From CAVHXA01 sp963639765 (GTDB lineage Bacteria; Bacillota; Clostridia; Oscillospirales; Oscillospiraceae), in NCBI GenBank assembly GCA_963639765.1, contig CAVHXA010000013.1, positions 1-56,454 on the forward strand: 56,454 nt of DNA. Reading direction: 5' to 3'. Position 1 is the stretch's first letter, and the number at the start of each line of letters is the position of its first letter. Positions 43,091-51,060 of this stretch are shown here, piece by piece. The notes under the pieces were generated by a model. That model was not told where the DNA came from, did not search any database, and was given only the letters and a program-made list of their open reading frames with translations. Position numbers and translations under genes: made by a program.

Positions 43091-44348
43091 ATATCCGGAT
43101 CTGGGTGAACGCTTCCGGCAGGAGCGGCTGCCGTGCGGACTGCGGCTGCGGGTGGTGGAAAAGCCCGGCTTTGCGCGTACCTTTGCCGTATTTGCGGCCG
43201 ACTGCGGCTCGATCGACACCACCTGGCTCTGCGGCGGCGTGCGAAAGACGGTGCCGGCCGGCACCGCGCACTATCTGGAACATAAGATGTTTGACATGCC
43301 GGATGTGCACGTGATGGACGCCTTTACCCGCACGGGCGCAAGTCCCAACGCCTTTACAAGCTATGGTGTCACAGCCTATTATTTCGACGGAACAGACAGC
43401 TTTTACGAAAATCTCGAGCTTTTGCTGCGCTTTGTCTCCACACCGTATTTCACGCAGCAGAGCGTTGAAAAGGAACGCGGCATCATCGGTCAGGAAATCC
43501 GGATGTATGAAGACAGTCCCGGTGCCTGCCTGGGAGAAAACCTCTACCGTGCCCTGTATCGAAGCCACCCCCTGCGCGTGCCCATTCTGGGCAGCCACGA
43601 GAGCATTGCCCGCATCACGCCCGAAACATTATACGACTTTCACGAAGCCTTTTATGATACGGCCAACATGCTGCTGTTTGCCGCCGGCGACATCGATCCC
43701 GTTCGGGTCCGCGAAACGGCCGAGCGTGTTCTGCCGGCTTCCCGCGGGCTGCAAATCCAAAAGGACCATGGTCCGCAGGAGGAGCTTCTGCCGGCAGAGT
43801 CTCGCGTGGAGCAGCAGCGCGAGGTCGCCATGCCCATGTTTGCGGCCGGCTTCAAGTGCGCTGTCGGCGAAAGAGGACCGCAGATGCTTCGCCGCAGCCT
43901 GCTTGCCGAGCTGAGCTGTGATATTCTGGCGGGAGAATCCTCCGAGCTCTATACCAGACTCTATCGCCGGGGTCTGATCGACTCGAGCTTTTCGGCTGGG
44001 TTCAGTGCGCTGCCGCAGGCAGCGATGGTTACCGTTTCGGGCGACAGCGCGTCTCCGGATCTTGTGCTCGAGGAGCTTTTGCGGCAGGCGGAACGGCTTT
44101 GCAGCCGGGGTCTGGACTCGCAGCAGCTCGAACGCGCAAAGCGTTCGGCCTATGGGCAGCGTCTGCGGAACCTCGACAGCTTTGAATCCGTCTGCTACAA
44201 TATGCTCGACTGCTGTCTCGACGGCTCGGAATACCTGACCTTTCCCGAATTCTACAAAACCGTGACCGAAGACGAGGTCCTGGACTTTATCCGGACGAGC
44301 ATCGATGCGCGGCACTGTGCCTTGAGCGTGATCGTACCAAAGGAGTGA
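43077..44348 (+). CDS. M16-family zinc metallopeptidase, catalytic partner (YmfH-like)
   Basis: A 423-residue zinc peptidase. The inverted motif HYLEHKMF (about residues 63-70) gives two zinc histidines and the catalytic glutamate, and VEKERGIIGQEIRMYED supplies the downstream zinc glutamate. GASPNAFTSYGVTAYYF is the substrate strand. Its start lies inside the preceding gene, implying coupled synthesis of a 1:1 complex. Cellular substrates are unknown; YmfH relatives affect peptide processing. The lgt start follows 6 bases after the stop. Confidence 0.9.
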   Translation: MQLCEYPDLGERFRQERLPCGLRLRVVEKPGFARTFAVFAADCGSIDTTWLCGGVRKTVPAGTAHYLEHKMFDMPDVHVMDAFTRTGASPNAFTSYGVTAYYFDGTDSFYENLELLLRFVSTPYFTQQSVEKERGIIGQEIRMYEDSPGACLGENLYRALYRSHPLRVPILGSHESIARITPETLYDFHEAFYDTANMLLFAAGDIDPVRVRETAERVLPASRGLQIQKDHGPQEELLPAESRVEQQREVAMPMFAAGFKCAVGERGPQMLRRSLLAELSCDILAGESSELYTRLYRRGLIDSSFSAGFSALPQAAMVTVSGDSASPDLVLEELLRQAERLCSRGLDSQQLERAKRSAYGQRLRNLDSFESVCYNMLDCCLDGSEYLTFPEFYKTVTEDEVLDFIRTSIDARHCALSVIVPKE

Positions 44349-44354
44349 ACGGGC

Positions 44355-45209
44355 GTGTACTACGAAATCACCTTTCCGCATCTTGGCCTGACGTTCAACC
44401 CGTCGCGCGTGGCGGTCACCATTCTCGGCAAGCCGATCTACTGGTATGGGGTTGTCATCGCACTGGGCTTTGCGCTGGCGGTATGCTACTGTCTGCGGCG
44501 CAGCGCTGCCTTCGGTATCCGGTCGGAGGACGTAATCGACATGCTCATCGCGGCCGTGCCGACTGCGGTTGTGTGCGCCCGGGCATACTACTGCATCTTC
44601 AACTGGAGCGCGTACCGCGACAACCCGATTTCATGCCTGTACATCTGGAACGGCGGGTTGGCCATCTACGGCGGTGTGATCGGCGGATTTGCGGCTGCAA
44701 TCGTGGTGTGCAGGGTGAAAAAAATCAGCTGGCGGGCCATGTTTGATCTGGGCGGGCTGGGCTTTCCGATCGGACAGGCAATCGGACGATGGGGCAACTT
44801 TTTCAACCGCGAGGCCTTTGGCCTGATCAGCGACGGCACGGACCCGTTTTTCAAGATGGGTCTTACCGATGCGGCCGGAAGCATTCTGTATGTCCACCCA
44901 ACCTTTCTGTATGAATCCGTGTGGAACGCAATCGGCTTTGTGCTGCTGCACATTCTTTCCGGGCATCGCAAATTCGACGGGCAGGTTTTTCTGAGCTATG
45001 TGGCATGGTACGGCCTGGGCCGCGGCCTGATTGAGGGCCTGCGCGCCGACAGCCTGTATATCGCCGGAACCGGCCTGCGGGTCAGCCAGCTGCTGGCATT
45101 CGGCTCGTGTCTGGCGGCGGTGCTGTGCCTGGCATACTGCCTGATCTTTCGCGACAACAGCCCCGACAGCCTGTATGTCAACGCAGGCCCGGACCGGAAG
45201 ACAAAATAA
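44355..45209 (+). CDS. lgt: Prolipoprotein diacylglyceryl transferase
   Basis: A 284-residue membrane enzyme that adds diacylglycerol to the lipobox cysteine. The family signature GRWGNFFNREAFG is near residue 150, with IYWYGVVIALGFALAV at the start, YGGVIGGFAAA in the middle and GLGRGLIEGLRADSLYI near the end. The start is GTG at 44355 behind AAAGGAG (44339-44345). At least five substrates (5638, 23515, 27614, 34090, 48564) are encoded in this window. Confidence 0.95.
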   Translation: MYYEITFPHLGLTFNPSRVAVTILGKPIYWYGVVIALGFALAVCYCLRRSAAFGIRSEDVIDMLIAAVPTAVVCARAYYCIFNWSAYRDNPISCLYIWNGGLAIYGGVIGGFAAAIVVCRVKKISWRAMFDLGGLGFPIGQAIGRWGNFFNREAFGLISDGTDPFFKMGLTDAAGSILYVHPTFLYESVWNAIGFVLLHILSGHRKFDGQVFLSYVAWYGLGRGLIEGLRADSLYIAGTGLRVSQLLAFGSCLAAVLCLAYCLIFRDNSPDSLYVNAGPDRKTK

Positions 45210-45211
45210 AA

Positions 45212-45236
45212 AGTGCCGTGTATACGGCACTCTTTT
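45212..45236 (+). terminator. lgt terminator
   Basis: AGTGCCGT (45212-45219) and ACGGCACT (45224-45231), then CTTTT. Confidence 0.8.
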
Positions 45237-45330
45237 CGAAGCACGGATTTCGGCGCACCGCGTATGATACAGCTGCACACCGGGGCAGTCAGGGTTTCCG
45301 GGCATGGTGGAAAGTGGAAAGGAAGTTTTT

Positions 45331-45702
45331 ATGAAATTTACAGACATTCGCACAAAGGCCGGGGAGCTTACCCGCACCGCTGCCGACAGAGCCCGTGTGA
45401 CGGCACGTGCGGCAAAGCTGAACATGGACATATCCGCGCAGCAGGAAATCATCAAAAGGGCCTGCTGTGAGCTCGGCAGACTGTATTATCACGACAGCAG
45501 GACCGAAATCGCGCCCGAGGGCGCGGAATACCGCCTGTGGGTAAACAGAATCGACGAGGCCGAGAAAAAAACGGCGCAGCTGCGCGCACAGCTCGCAGAG
45601 CTCAAGGGCGTTCCGACCGATACGCCGGCACAGACCGACGCGCCGACCGGGCAGATCGATGACTTTGAGATCGTCGTGCTTGACAACGAAGACGGGGACT
45701 GA
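45331..45702 (+). CDS. Hypothetical coiled-coil protein
   Basis: A 123-residue soluble protein, mostly alpha-helical. Basic MKFTDIRTKAGELTRTAADRARVTARAAKLN is followed by a heptad-like region containing RACCELGRLYYHD, and it ends in an acidic tail (FEIVVLDNEDGD). The layout is like small Firmicute proteins that carry a coiled coil before a zinc ribbon, but no ribbon is present. GGAAAGGAAG precedes the ATG. Function unknown. Confidence 0.7.
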   Translation: MKFTDIRTKAGELTRTAADRARVTARAAKLNMDISAQQEIIKRACCELGRLYYHDSRTEIAPEGAEYRLWVNRIDEAEKKTAQLRAQLAELKGVPTDTPAQTDAPTGQIDDFEIVVLDNEDGD

Positions 45703-45731
45703 GCCAACCGCAGCGCAGGCAGACCGTCTGC

Positions 45732-47804
45732 TTATGCGGCCCGCACCCGCAGCGCACGCATGGCGTTGAGAACAGCCAGTACCATCACGCCCACGTCGGC
45801 AAACACGGAAAGGGCCATGGGCGCGTAGCCGAGGGCTGTGAAAATCAGTACCGCAAATTTTACGGCAAGGGCAAAGACAATGTTCTGACGGGCGATTTTC
45901 CGCGTTCTGCGGCAGATGCGCTTTGCCAGAGCCAGCCTGGAGGGACGGTCGTCCATCAATACGATGTCTGCGGCTTCGATGGCCGCGTCGGAGCCCAGCG
46001 CCCCCATGGCAACGCCCACATCCGCACGGGCCAGTACGGGCGCGTCGTTGATGCCGTCGCCGACAAACACAACCTTTCGGCCACTGCTCTGCGAGGCAAT
46101 CAGCTGTTCAACAAGCCGTACCTTGTCTGCGGGCATCAGCTCCGCGTGTACCTCATCGATACCAAGGGCCGCGCCGACAGCCTCACCCACAGCTCTGCGG
46201 TCGCCGGTCAGCAGAACGGTCTTCCGGACACCGGCAGCCCTTATGCCCGAAACGGCGGCGGCGGCGTCTTCCTTGAGCGTGTCGGAGATGACGATATGCC
46301 CCGCGTATACGCCGTCTATCGCCACATGAATGATGGTGCCGTCGTGTGTGCAGGGCCGACATTCGGCGCCCAGCTGACGCATGAGCTTTTCACTGCCGCA
46401 GGCAACCGTGTGCCCGTCTACCCGGGCAGTTATGCCCAGACCGGCAAGCTCGCGGACCTGATCGGCGGCATCGGTTGGGATCTCCTCCGACAGCGCACTG
46501 CGCAGCGATTCGGCAATCGGATGGGTGGACTGACATTCTGCCCTTGCGGCAAGCGACAAAAGGCGTTTTTCGTCCGGACCCGCGGAGTGAATGGCCGAAA
46601 CCGCAAATATGCCCTGCGTGAGCGTGCCCGTTTTGTCAAATACAACCACATCCGCACGGTCCAGCGCCTCAACATACGACGAGCCCTTGATCAGAATTCC
46701 ACGGGCAGAGGCTCCGCCGATGCCGGCAAAGAAGGTAAGCGGAACCGATACGACCAGAGCGCACGGACACGAAACCACCAGAAAGGTCAGTGCCCGCCGC
46801 AGCCAGAGCGCGAAATTTGCGAAAAACGCGCCGGACAGCATGGGCGGAACAAGAGCCAGAAGAACCGCCGCCGCCACAACAGCCGGGGTATAGATTCTGG
46901 CAAAGGACGTGATCAGGCTTTCGCTTCTGGATTTCTGCGCGCCCGCGTTTTCAACCAGGTCCAGAATTCTGGCAACCGTGGACTCGCCATAGGGGCGGCT
47001 GACCTCAATCTGCAGCGTGCCGGTCAGGTTTACGCAGCCGGAGGCAATGCTCTGCCCGGGACCGATATCCCGGGGTGCGCTTTCACCTGTGAGAGCAACG
47101 GTGTTCAGCGCGGAGCTGCCCGCAAGCACAATCCCGTCGAGAGGAACCCGTTCGCCGGGCTTTACGAGTATGACCTCACCCACCGAAACAGCCTCGGGGG
47201 CAACAGCCTCGGCCTGTCCGCCGCGCAGTACCGTGGCACTGTCCGGCCGAATATCCATGAGCTGCGCGATCGATCTGCGGCTGCGGTCTTCGGCAAGGCC
47301 CTCAAAGCCTTCGCCAACCTGAAAGAACAGCATCACAAACACGGCCTCGGCAAACTCGGGCTCCGCCCCCGGAAGAAAGCCGATTGCAAGAGCGCCGACG
47401 GTAGCCAGCACCATCAGAAAGTCTTCGTCCAGAAGAGCACCGTGCAGCAGATTTTTGCCGGCGTGCAGCAGCACGTCGCAGCCGACAGTCAGATAGGGAA
47501 CCAGATACAAAAGAAGCTGGGCCCATACCGGCAGCTCGACCAGGCGACAGAGAATCCATACCGTGAGCAGCGCGGCAGCGGCCAGCGCAATGCGGACCCA
47601 GCGGCCTGCTCCGTGTTCGTGTTCGTGCGAGCAGCACCCGTGCCCGTGGGCGTGGGTGTCCTGTCCGTGTGTGTGATCGTGCCCGCAGCCGCAGCAGTGT
47701 GTCTGCTCATGGCTGTGTTCATGGCTGTGCGTATGTTTCTGTTCGTGCGCCGGATGGTTCTGTGTGCGGCAGCCGGTCTGCCCGTGAAGTTGTCCGTTTT
47801 CCAT
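45732..47804 (-). CDS. Zn/Cd/Pb-type P1B ATPase with histidine-rich N-terminus
   Basis: A 690-residue heavy-metal exporter. The membrane core has the CPC metal site (VVSCPCALVVSVPL), the phosphorylation site VFDKTGTLTQG, the HP locus STHPIAESL and GDGINDAPVLARADVG, the P1B-2 pattern for Zn2+/Cd2+/Pb2+. In place of a standard HMA domain the first 70 residues contain about 17 histidines and several Cys pairs (HTHSHEHSHEQTHCCGCG), a flexible zinc-binding region. The start at 47804 follows GAGG at 7 bases; an in-frame ATG at 47897 would lie over the promoter. Expression should be controlled through the palindrome at 47840-47867. Confidence 0.92.
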   Translation of the reverse strand: MENGQLHGQTGCRTQNHPAHEQKHTHSHEHSHEQTHCCGCGHDHTHGQDTHAHGHGCCSHEHEHGAGRWVRIALAAAALLTVWILCRLVELPVWAQLLLYLVPYLTVGCDVLLHAGKNLLHGALLDEDFLMVLATVGALAIGFLPGAEPEFAEAVFVMLFFQVGEGFEGLAEDRSRRSIAQLMDIRPDSATVLRGGQAEAVAPEAVSVGEVILVKPGERVPLDGIVLAGSSALNTVALTGESAPRDIGPGQSIASGCVNLTGTLQIEVSRPYGESTVARILDLVENAGAQKSRSESLITSFARIYTPAVVAAAVLLALVPPMLSGAFFANFALWLRRALTFLVVSCPCALVVSVPLTFFAGIGGASARGILIKGSSYVEALDRADVVVFDKTGTLTQGIFAVSAIHSAGPDEKRLLSLAARAECQSTHPIAESLRSALSEEIPTDAADQVRELAGLGITARVDGHTVACGSEKLMRQLGAECRPCTHDGTIIHVAIDGVYAGHIVISDTLKEDAAAAVSGIRAAGVRKTVLLTGDRRAVGEAVGAALGIDEVHAELMPADKVRLVEQLIASQSSGRKVVFVGDGINDAPVLARADVGVAMGALGSDAAIEAADIVLMDDRPSRLALAKRICRRTRKIARQNIVFALAVKFAVLIFTALGYAPMALSVFADVGVMVLAVLNAMRALRVRAA

Positions 47805-47839
47805 TTTTGCGCCTCGATTCCTGCTCCCGGATAAAATTT

Positions 47840-47867
47840 GAACGATTGAACAATTGTTCAACTGTTC
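47840..47867. promoter_or_regulatory. SmtB/CzrA-type operator for the metal ATPase
   Basis: Perfect 16-base palindrome TTGAACAATTGTTCAA (47846-47861) extended by symmetric GAAC (47840-47843) and GTTC (47864-47867), 24 of 28 positions symmetric. It lies over the predicted transcription start and resembles the TGAACA-type sites of ArsR/SmtB zinc sensors. The matching repressor is not adjacent; the arsR at 548 has a different operator. Confidence 0.75.
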
Positions 47868-47869
47868 AC

Positions 47870-47897
47870 AGTATATACCGATTCCGTGATTTGTCAA
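47870..47897 (-). promoter_or_regulatory. Promoter of the metal ATPase gene
   Basis: Minus strand TTGACA (47892-47897), 16 bases, TATACT (47870-47875), start near 47863 within the operator. Confidence 0.85.
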
Positions 47898-47969
47898 GCA
47901 GAAGAATATCAGATTATCAAAAAAGGCTGCTCCCTGCAGGCAGGCCGCATAAAAAGAAAGGCCCGGGCT

Positions 47970-47999
47970 TTGACAGGCCCGGAAGCCGGGTGGTATAAT
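47970..47999 (+). promoter_or_regulatory. Strong promoter for an intergenic RNA
   Basis: TTGACA (47970-47975), 18 bases, TATAAT (47994-47999). It fires towards 48006 and the met operon, ahead of the separate leader promoter at 48215. Confidence 0.75.
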
Positions 48000-48003
48000 A
48001 AAG

Positions 48004-48098
48004 ACAGATCAGGACCCTGTCGCTTTTAGCCGGGCGACTCAGTCCTTTGTAATGGGACATGGGGCGCCTTCTGCTGAAGGCGCCTCAAATTCATCTGT
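48004..48098 (+). ncRNA. Candidate structured RNA upstream of the met operon
   Basis: Three nested helices are visible: ACAGAT/ATCTGT (48004-48009, 48093-48098) closing GGAC-GTCGC/GCGAC-GTCC (48012-48045) and GGCGCCTT/AAGGCGCC (48063-48084). The promoter predicts a start near 48006, so the outer helix could lose one or two pairs. It is not a SAM-I riboswitch: none of that conserved core is present. It could be a leader, a free RNA or an antisense RNA to a short minus-strand frame ending at 48098. Confidence 0.4.
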
Positions 48099-48154
48099 TA
48101 GTGCTTGTTGTGTCGATCCTTGCGGACCTGATAAACAAACGAGATGATTGCCAT
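48098..48154 (-). other. Possible remnant of a small holin-like type I toxin
   Basis: The minus strand reads ELIDLGLLSMAIISFVYQV followed by RKDRHNKH and a stop: one hydrophobic helix plus a basic tail, like the short Hol_Tox peptides of Firmicutes. There is no ribosome site or good start codon upstream, so at best it is a decayed copy, overlapped by the RNA from 48006. Confidence 0.25.
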
Positions 48155-48214
48155 CGAGAGCAAACCAAGGTCGATAAGCTCGGCCGGGGGAAGGGAGCGT
48201 GGCTGAAATTGCTG

Positions 48215-48243
48215 TTGACACGGGCGGAAATTGCGTGTAGTAT
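48215..48243 (+). promoter_or_regulatory. Promoter of the met leader/metQNP operon
   Basis: TTGACA (48215-48220), 17 bases, TAGTAT (48238-48243), start near 48250, about 37 bases before the leader peptide ATG. Confidence 0.82.
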
Positions 48244-48286
48244 GTCTGTGACGGAATTTTCCGAATCCGCAAAGGAGGAACAGGCA

Positions 48287-48394
48287 ATGGCAACTGTCTG
48301 CACGGTCAGCCGGATCATGTGCTGTCGAATGCGATTTCCCCGGGCATATTATATGGCCGGGTGCTTCGGCATGGGTTGCTGTGCACCTGTATAA
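48287..48394 (+). CDS. Cys/Met-rich leader peptide of the methionine importer operon
   Basis: A 35-codon frame with a textbook ribosome site AAAGGAGGAA (48271-48280, 6-base spacing). Eleven of 35 residues contain sulfur: Cys5, 12, 13, 26, 31, 32 and Met1, 11, 15, 23, 29, including two CysCys pairs and IMCCRM. It lies between the operon promoter and a terminator-like hairpin 170 bases before metQ. Such composition upstream of a sulfur amino acid importer points to a ribosome-stalling attenuator that senses charged tRNA-Cys or tRNA-Met. The peptide itself probably has no further function. Confidence 0.72.
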   Translation: MATVCTVSRIMCCRMRFPRAYYMAGCFGMGCCAPV

Positions 48395-48419
48395 CGCGGC
48401 CTGACGTCGTGTGCCATTT

Positions 48420-48451
48420 GCCCGGGTGCCCAAAAAGCCCCGGCTCTTTTT
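48420..48451 (+). terminator. Attenuator hairpin before metQ
   Basis: GCCCGGG (48420-48426) can pair with CCCCGGC (48438-48444, one mismatch), followed by CTTTTT to 48451. The same 5' arm is perfectly complementary to CCCGGGC at 48339-48345 inside the leader frame (codons 18-20), giving a mutually exclusive antiterminator. Confidence 0.65.
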
Positions 48452-48563
48452 ATGCGCAAAACCCTCCGCCTTCTTCGGGGCAGGCGATGAATCGCCCAAA
48501 TCCGGCCGCCGGTCCGGCCCTGCGCCTTCCGGCCGCCCCAATAAAAACAAAGGAGTCTTTACC

Positions 48564-49454
48564 ATGAAGCATCTTGCCCGTGTTCTTGCACTGCTGCTGA
48601 TTGCAGCCGTCGTATTTTCTCTGGCCGCCTGCGGCGAAAAGACCACCGAAACCACCGAAGCTGCCGAAGCTGTCGAAACCACCGAAGCTGCCGAAACCGC
48701 CTCTGCCGGGACAACAGAAGCAAAGGGCACCATCACCGTAGCCGCCAGCCCCACCCCCCATGCCGAAATTCTTGCCGAGGCCGCAAAGGTTCTGGCCGAG
48801 CAGGGCTGGACACTTGAGGTCACCGAGTTTCAGGACTATGTACAGCCCAACCTCGTTGTAGAAAGCGGCGATTTCGACGCCAACTACTTCCAGCACATTC
48901 CCTATCTTGACAACTTCAACGCCGAAAACGGCACCCACCTGGTCAATGCCGGCGGCATCCACTACGAGCCTTTCGGCATCTATCCGGGCACGAAGTCCAG
49001 CCTCGACGACATTGCCGACGGCGACATCATCGCCGTGCCCAACGACACCACCAACGAAGCCCGCGCTCTGCTTCTGCTGCAGGACAACGGCATCATCACC
49101 CTCAAGAAAGACGCCGGTCTTACCGCCACGATTCTCGACATCGTTGACAACCCCTACAACGTTGAAATTCTCGAGCTCGAGGCCGCGCAGGTTCCCCGCG
49201 TAAAGGACGAGGTCGCATACATGGTCCTCAACGGCAACTACGCGCTCGACGCCGGCTTCTCCGTCGGCCGTGACTCTCTTGCCTACGAAAGTGCCGACTC
49301 CGCCGCAGCCCAGACCTATGTAAACGTCATTGCCGTAAAAGAGGGCAACGAAAATTCCGAGGGCATTCAGGCTCTGGTAGCAGCCCTCACCGGCGACACC
49401 GTGCGTCAGTTCATCCTCGACACCTACGACGGTGCCGTGGTTCCCTTCAACTAA
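48564..49454 (+). CDS. metQ: Methionine ABC transporter binding lipoprotein MetQ
   Basis: A 296-residue NLPA-family lipoprotein, lipobox LAAC (Cys23) followed by a Thr/Glu/Ala linker. Diagnostic segments are ITVAASPTPHAEILAEAAK, FDANYFQHIPYLDNFN, DGDIIAVPNDTTNEARALLLLQ and YVNVIAVKEGNE. It captures L-methionine (possibly D-Met or related) for MetNP. AAAGGAG precedes 48564; the frame is open further upstream but through the attenuator. First structural gene of metQNP. Confidence 0.92.
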   Translation: MKHLARVLALLLIAAVVFSLAACGEKTTETTEAAEAVETTEAAETASAGTTEAKGTITVAASPTPHAEILAEAAKVLAEQGWTLEVTEFQDYVQPNLVVESGDFDANYFQHIPYLDNFNAENGTHLVNAGGIHYEPFGIYPGTKSSLDDIADGDIIAVPNDTTNEARALLLLQDNGIITLKKDAGLTATILDIVDNPYNVEILELEAAQVPRVKDEVAYMVLNGNYALDAGFSVGRDSLAYESADSAAAQTYVNVIAVKEGNENSEGIQALVAALTGDTVRQFILDTYDGAVVPFN

Positions 49455-49529
49455 TCAAGCTGAGGCAGAGCGTATCGGGCTTTTCGCATACGCTCTGCCG
49501 CTGTGCCTACATCAGGAGAGATGGATTAT

Positions 49530-50396
49530 ATGAAACCAGTCATTCAGGTCCGGCATGTGGAAAAAACCTTTGCGGGCGAGCGCGATTCGATTCACGCCCT
49601 CAACGATGTGAGCTTTGACATCATGCAGGACGACATCTTCGGCATTATCGGCCTGTCCGGCGCAGGCAAAAGCACACTTGTACGCTGCCTGAACCTTCTC
49701 GAGCGGCCCACGGCGGGCAGGGTCTATGTGCAGGGGCAGGACCTCATGGAGCTCTCGCCGGCCGAAATCCGCAGGGCCAGGCAGAAGATCGGGATGATTT
49801 TTCAGCACTTCAACCTTCTTATGCAGCGTACGGTGCTCGGCAACGTCTGCTTTCCCATGCAGATTGTCGGTGTAAAAAAGAAAGAGGCCCGCAGCCGCGC
49901 CATGGCACTGCTTGAGCTTGTGGGCATTGCCGACAAGGCCGACGCCTATCCGGCCCAGCTTTCGGGCGGACAGAAGCAGCGCGTTGCCATTGCCAGAGTG
50001 CTGGCAAACAACCCCGAAATCATCCTGTGCGACGAGGCCACCAGTGCGCTGGACCCGATGACCACCGAATCCATTCTCTCGCTTCTGCAGAAAATCAACC
50101 GCGAAAAGCACATCACCATTGTGGTCATCACGCACGAAATGAAGGTTGTGCAGCAGATCTGCAACCGCGTGGCGGTGCTCGATCAGGGCGTGATTCGCGA
50201 AATCGGCACGGTGGAAGACATCTTTACAAACCCCAAAACCGACGCGGCCCGGCGGCTGCTTGTCACACGGACGCAGCAGACGGCCGACGCGCTGACCATC
50301 GCCCTGCCCGAGGATCCTGCCGAGCGCGAGGCCCTGCGCGACTATGTGCGCGCGCACAATCTGACCATACTGGAGGAAAACGGCGATGTTCACTGA
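49530..50396 (+). CDS. metN: Methionine ABC transporter ATPase MetN, short C-terminus
   Basis: A 288-residue ATPase: Walker A GLSGAGKST, signature LSGGQKQRVAIARVL, Walker B IILCDEATSALD, switch THEMKVVQQ, and the MetN-type QHFNLLMQRTVLGNV. Usual MetN proteins are about 340 residues with a C-terminal NIL domain that binds methionine and shuts the pump; here only about 45 residues follow the ATPase core, so the domain is absent or reduced. AGGAG at 49514-49518 serves the ATG at 49530 (or 49521). The stop overlaps metP by 11 bases. Confidence 0.9.
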   Translation: MKPVIQVRHVEKTFAGERDSIHALNDVSFDIMQDDIFGIIGLSGAGKSTLVRCLNLLERPTAGRVYVQGQDLMELSPAEIRRARQKIGMIFQHFNLLMQRTVLGNVCFPMQIVGVKKKEARSRAMALLELVGIADKADAYPAQLSGGQKQRVAIARVLANNPEIILCDEATSALDPMTTESILSLLQKINREKHITIVVITHEMKVVQQICNRVAVLDQGVIREIGTVEDIFTNPKTDAARRLLVTRTQQTADALTIALPEDPAEREALRDYVRAHNLTILEENGDVH

Positions 50397-51048
50397 GGCT
50401 ATGCTTTCCACCCTGATCGACGGCATCTGGGACACGCTATACATGGTCCTGTTTTCCACGCTTTTCGGCTATGTGCTGGGTCTGCCGCTGGGCATCTGGC
50501 TGGCCGTTACCGGCGAGAACGGCATCATGAAAAACCGTGTAATCTACCGTATCCTCGACATTGCCGTAAACCTTGTCCGCAGCGTGCCGTTTCTGATTCT
50601 GCTCATACTCGTCTCTCCGTTCACAAAGCTGCTGATCGGCAAAAGCTACGGTCCCACCGCCACCATCGTCTCACTGGTGATTGCGGCAGCCCCCTTTATC
50701 GCGCGTATGGTTGAGTCCTCTCTCAACGAGGTGGATCAGGGCGTGATCGAGGCCGCCAAAAGCATGGGCGCCGGCAACGCCACCATTATCTTCAAGGTTC
50801 TGGTTGGCGAGGCCCGCACCTCGCTGCTGGTGGGCGTGACCATTGCGCTGGGCACCATTCTGGGCTATTCCGCCATGGCCGGTGTTTTGGGAGCCGGCGG
50901 TCTGGGTGACATTGCCATCCGCTACGGCTACTATCGCTACGAATCCGACGTCATGTGGGTCACGGTGATCCTGCTTGTGGTGCTGGTTCAGATCCTGCAG
51001 GGTCTGGGCATGGTGGTTTCCAGACGTATGGACCATCGGCGGCACTAA
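50386..51048 (+). CDS. metP: Methionine ABC transporter permease MetP/MetI
   Basis: A 220-residue permease with five hydrophobic segments. The EAA loop VDQGVIEAAKSMGAGNATIIFKV, the segment NLVRSVPFLILLILVSPFTKL and GVLGAGGLGDIAIRYGYYRY are typical of MetI. GGAGG precedes the start inside metN. A strong terminator follows at 51061. Confidence 0.93.
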   Translation: MFTEAMLSTLIDGIWDTLYMVLFSTLFGYVLGLPLGIWLAVTGENGIMKNRVIYRILDIAVNLVRSVPFLILLILVSPFTKLLIGKSYGPTATIVSLVIAAAPFIARMVESSLNEVDQGVIEAAKSMGAGNATIIFKVLVGEARTSLLVGVTIALGTILGYSAMAGVLGAGGLGDIAIRYGYYRYESDVMWVTVILLVVLVQILQGLGMVVSRRMDHRRH

Positions 51049-51060
51049 CGCCTTTCTTCT

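Noticed and set aside
41807..44348. Frameshifted single M16 gene
   Set aside because: Both halves are full-length with their own starts, and the inactive/active pair with short overlap is the normal YmfF/YmfH arrangement.
48004..48560. SAM-I riboswitch or T-box before metQ
   Set aside because: The conserved SAM-I core and the T-box sequence are absent; the leader peptide and hairpin explain the region better.
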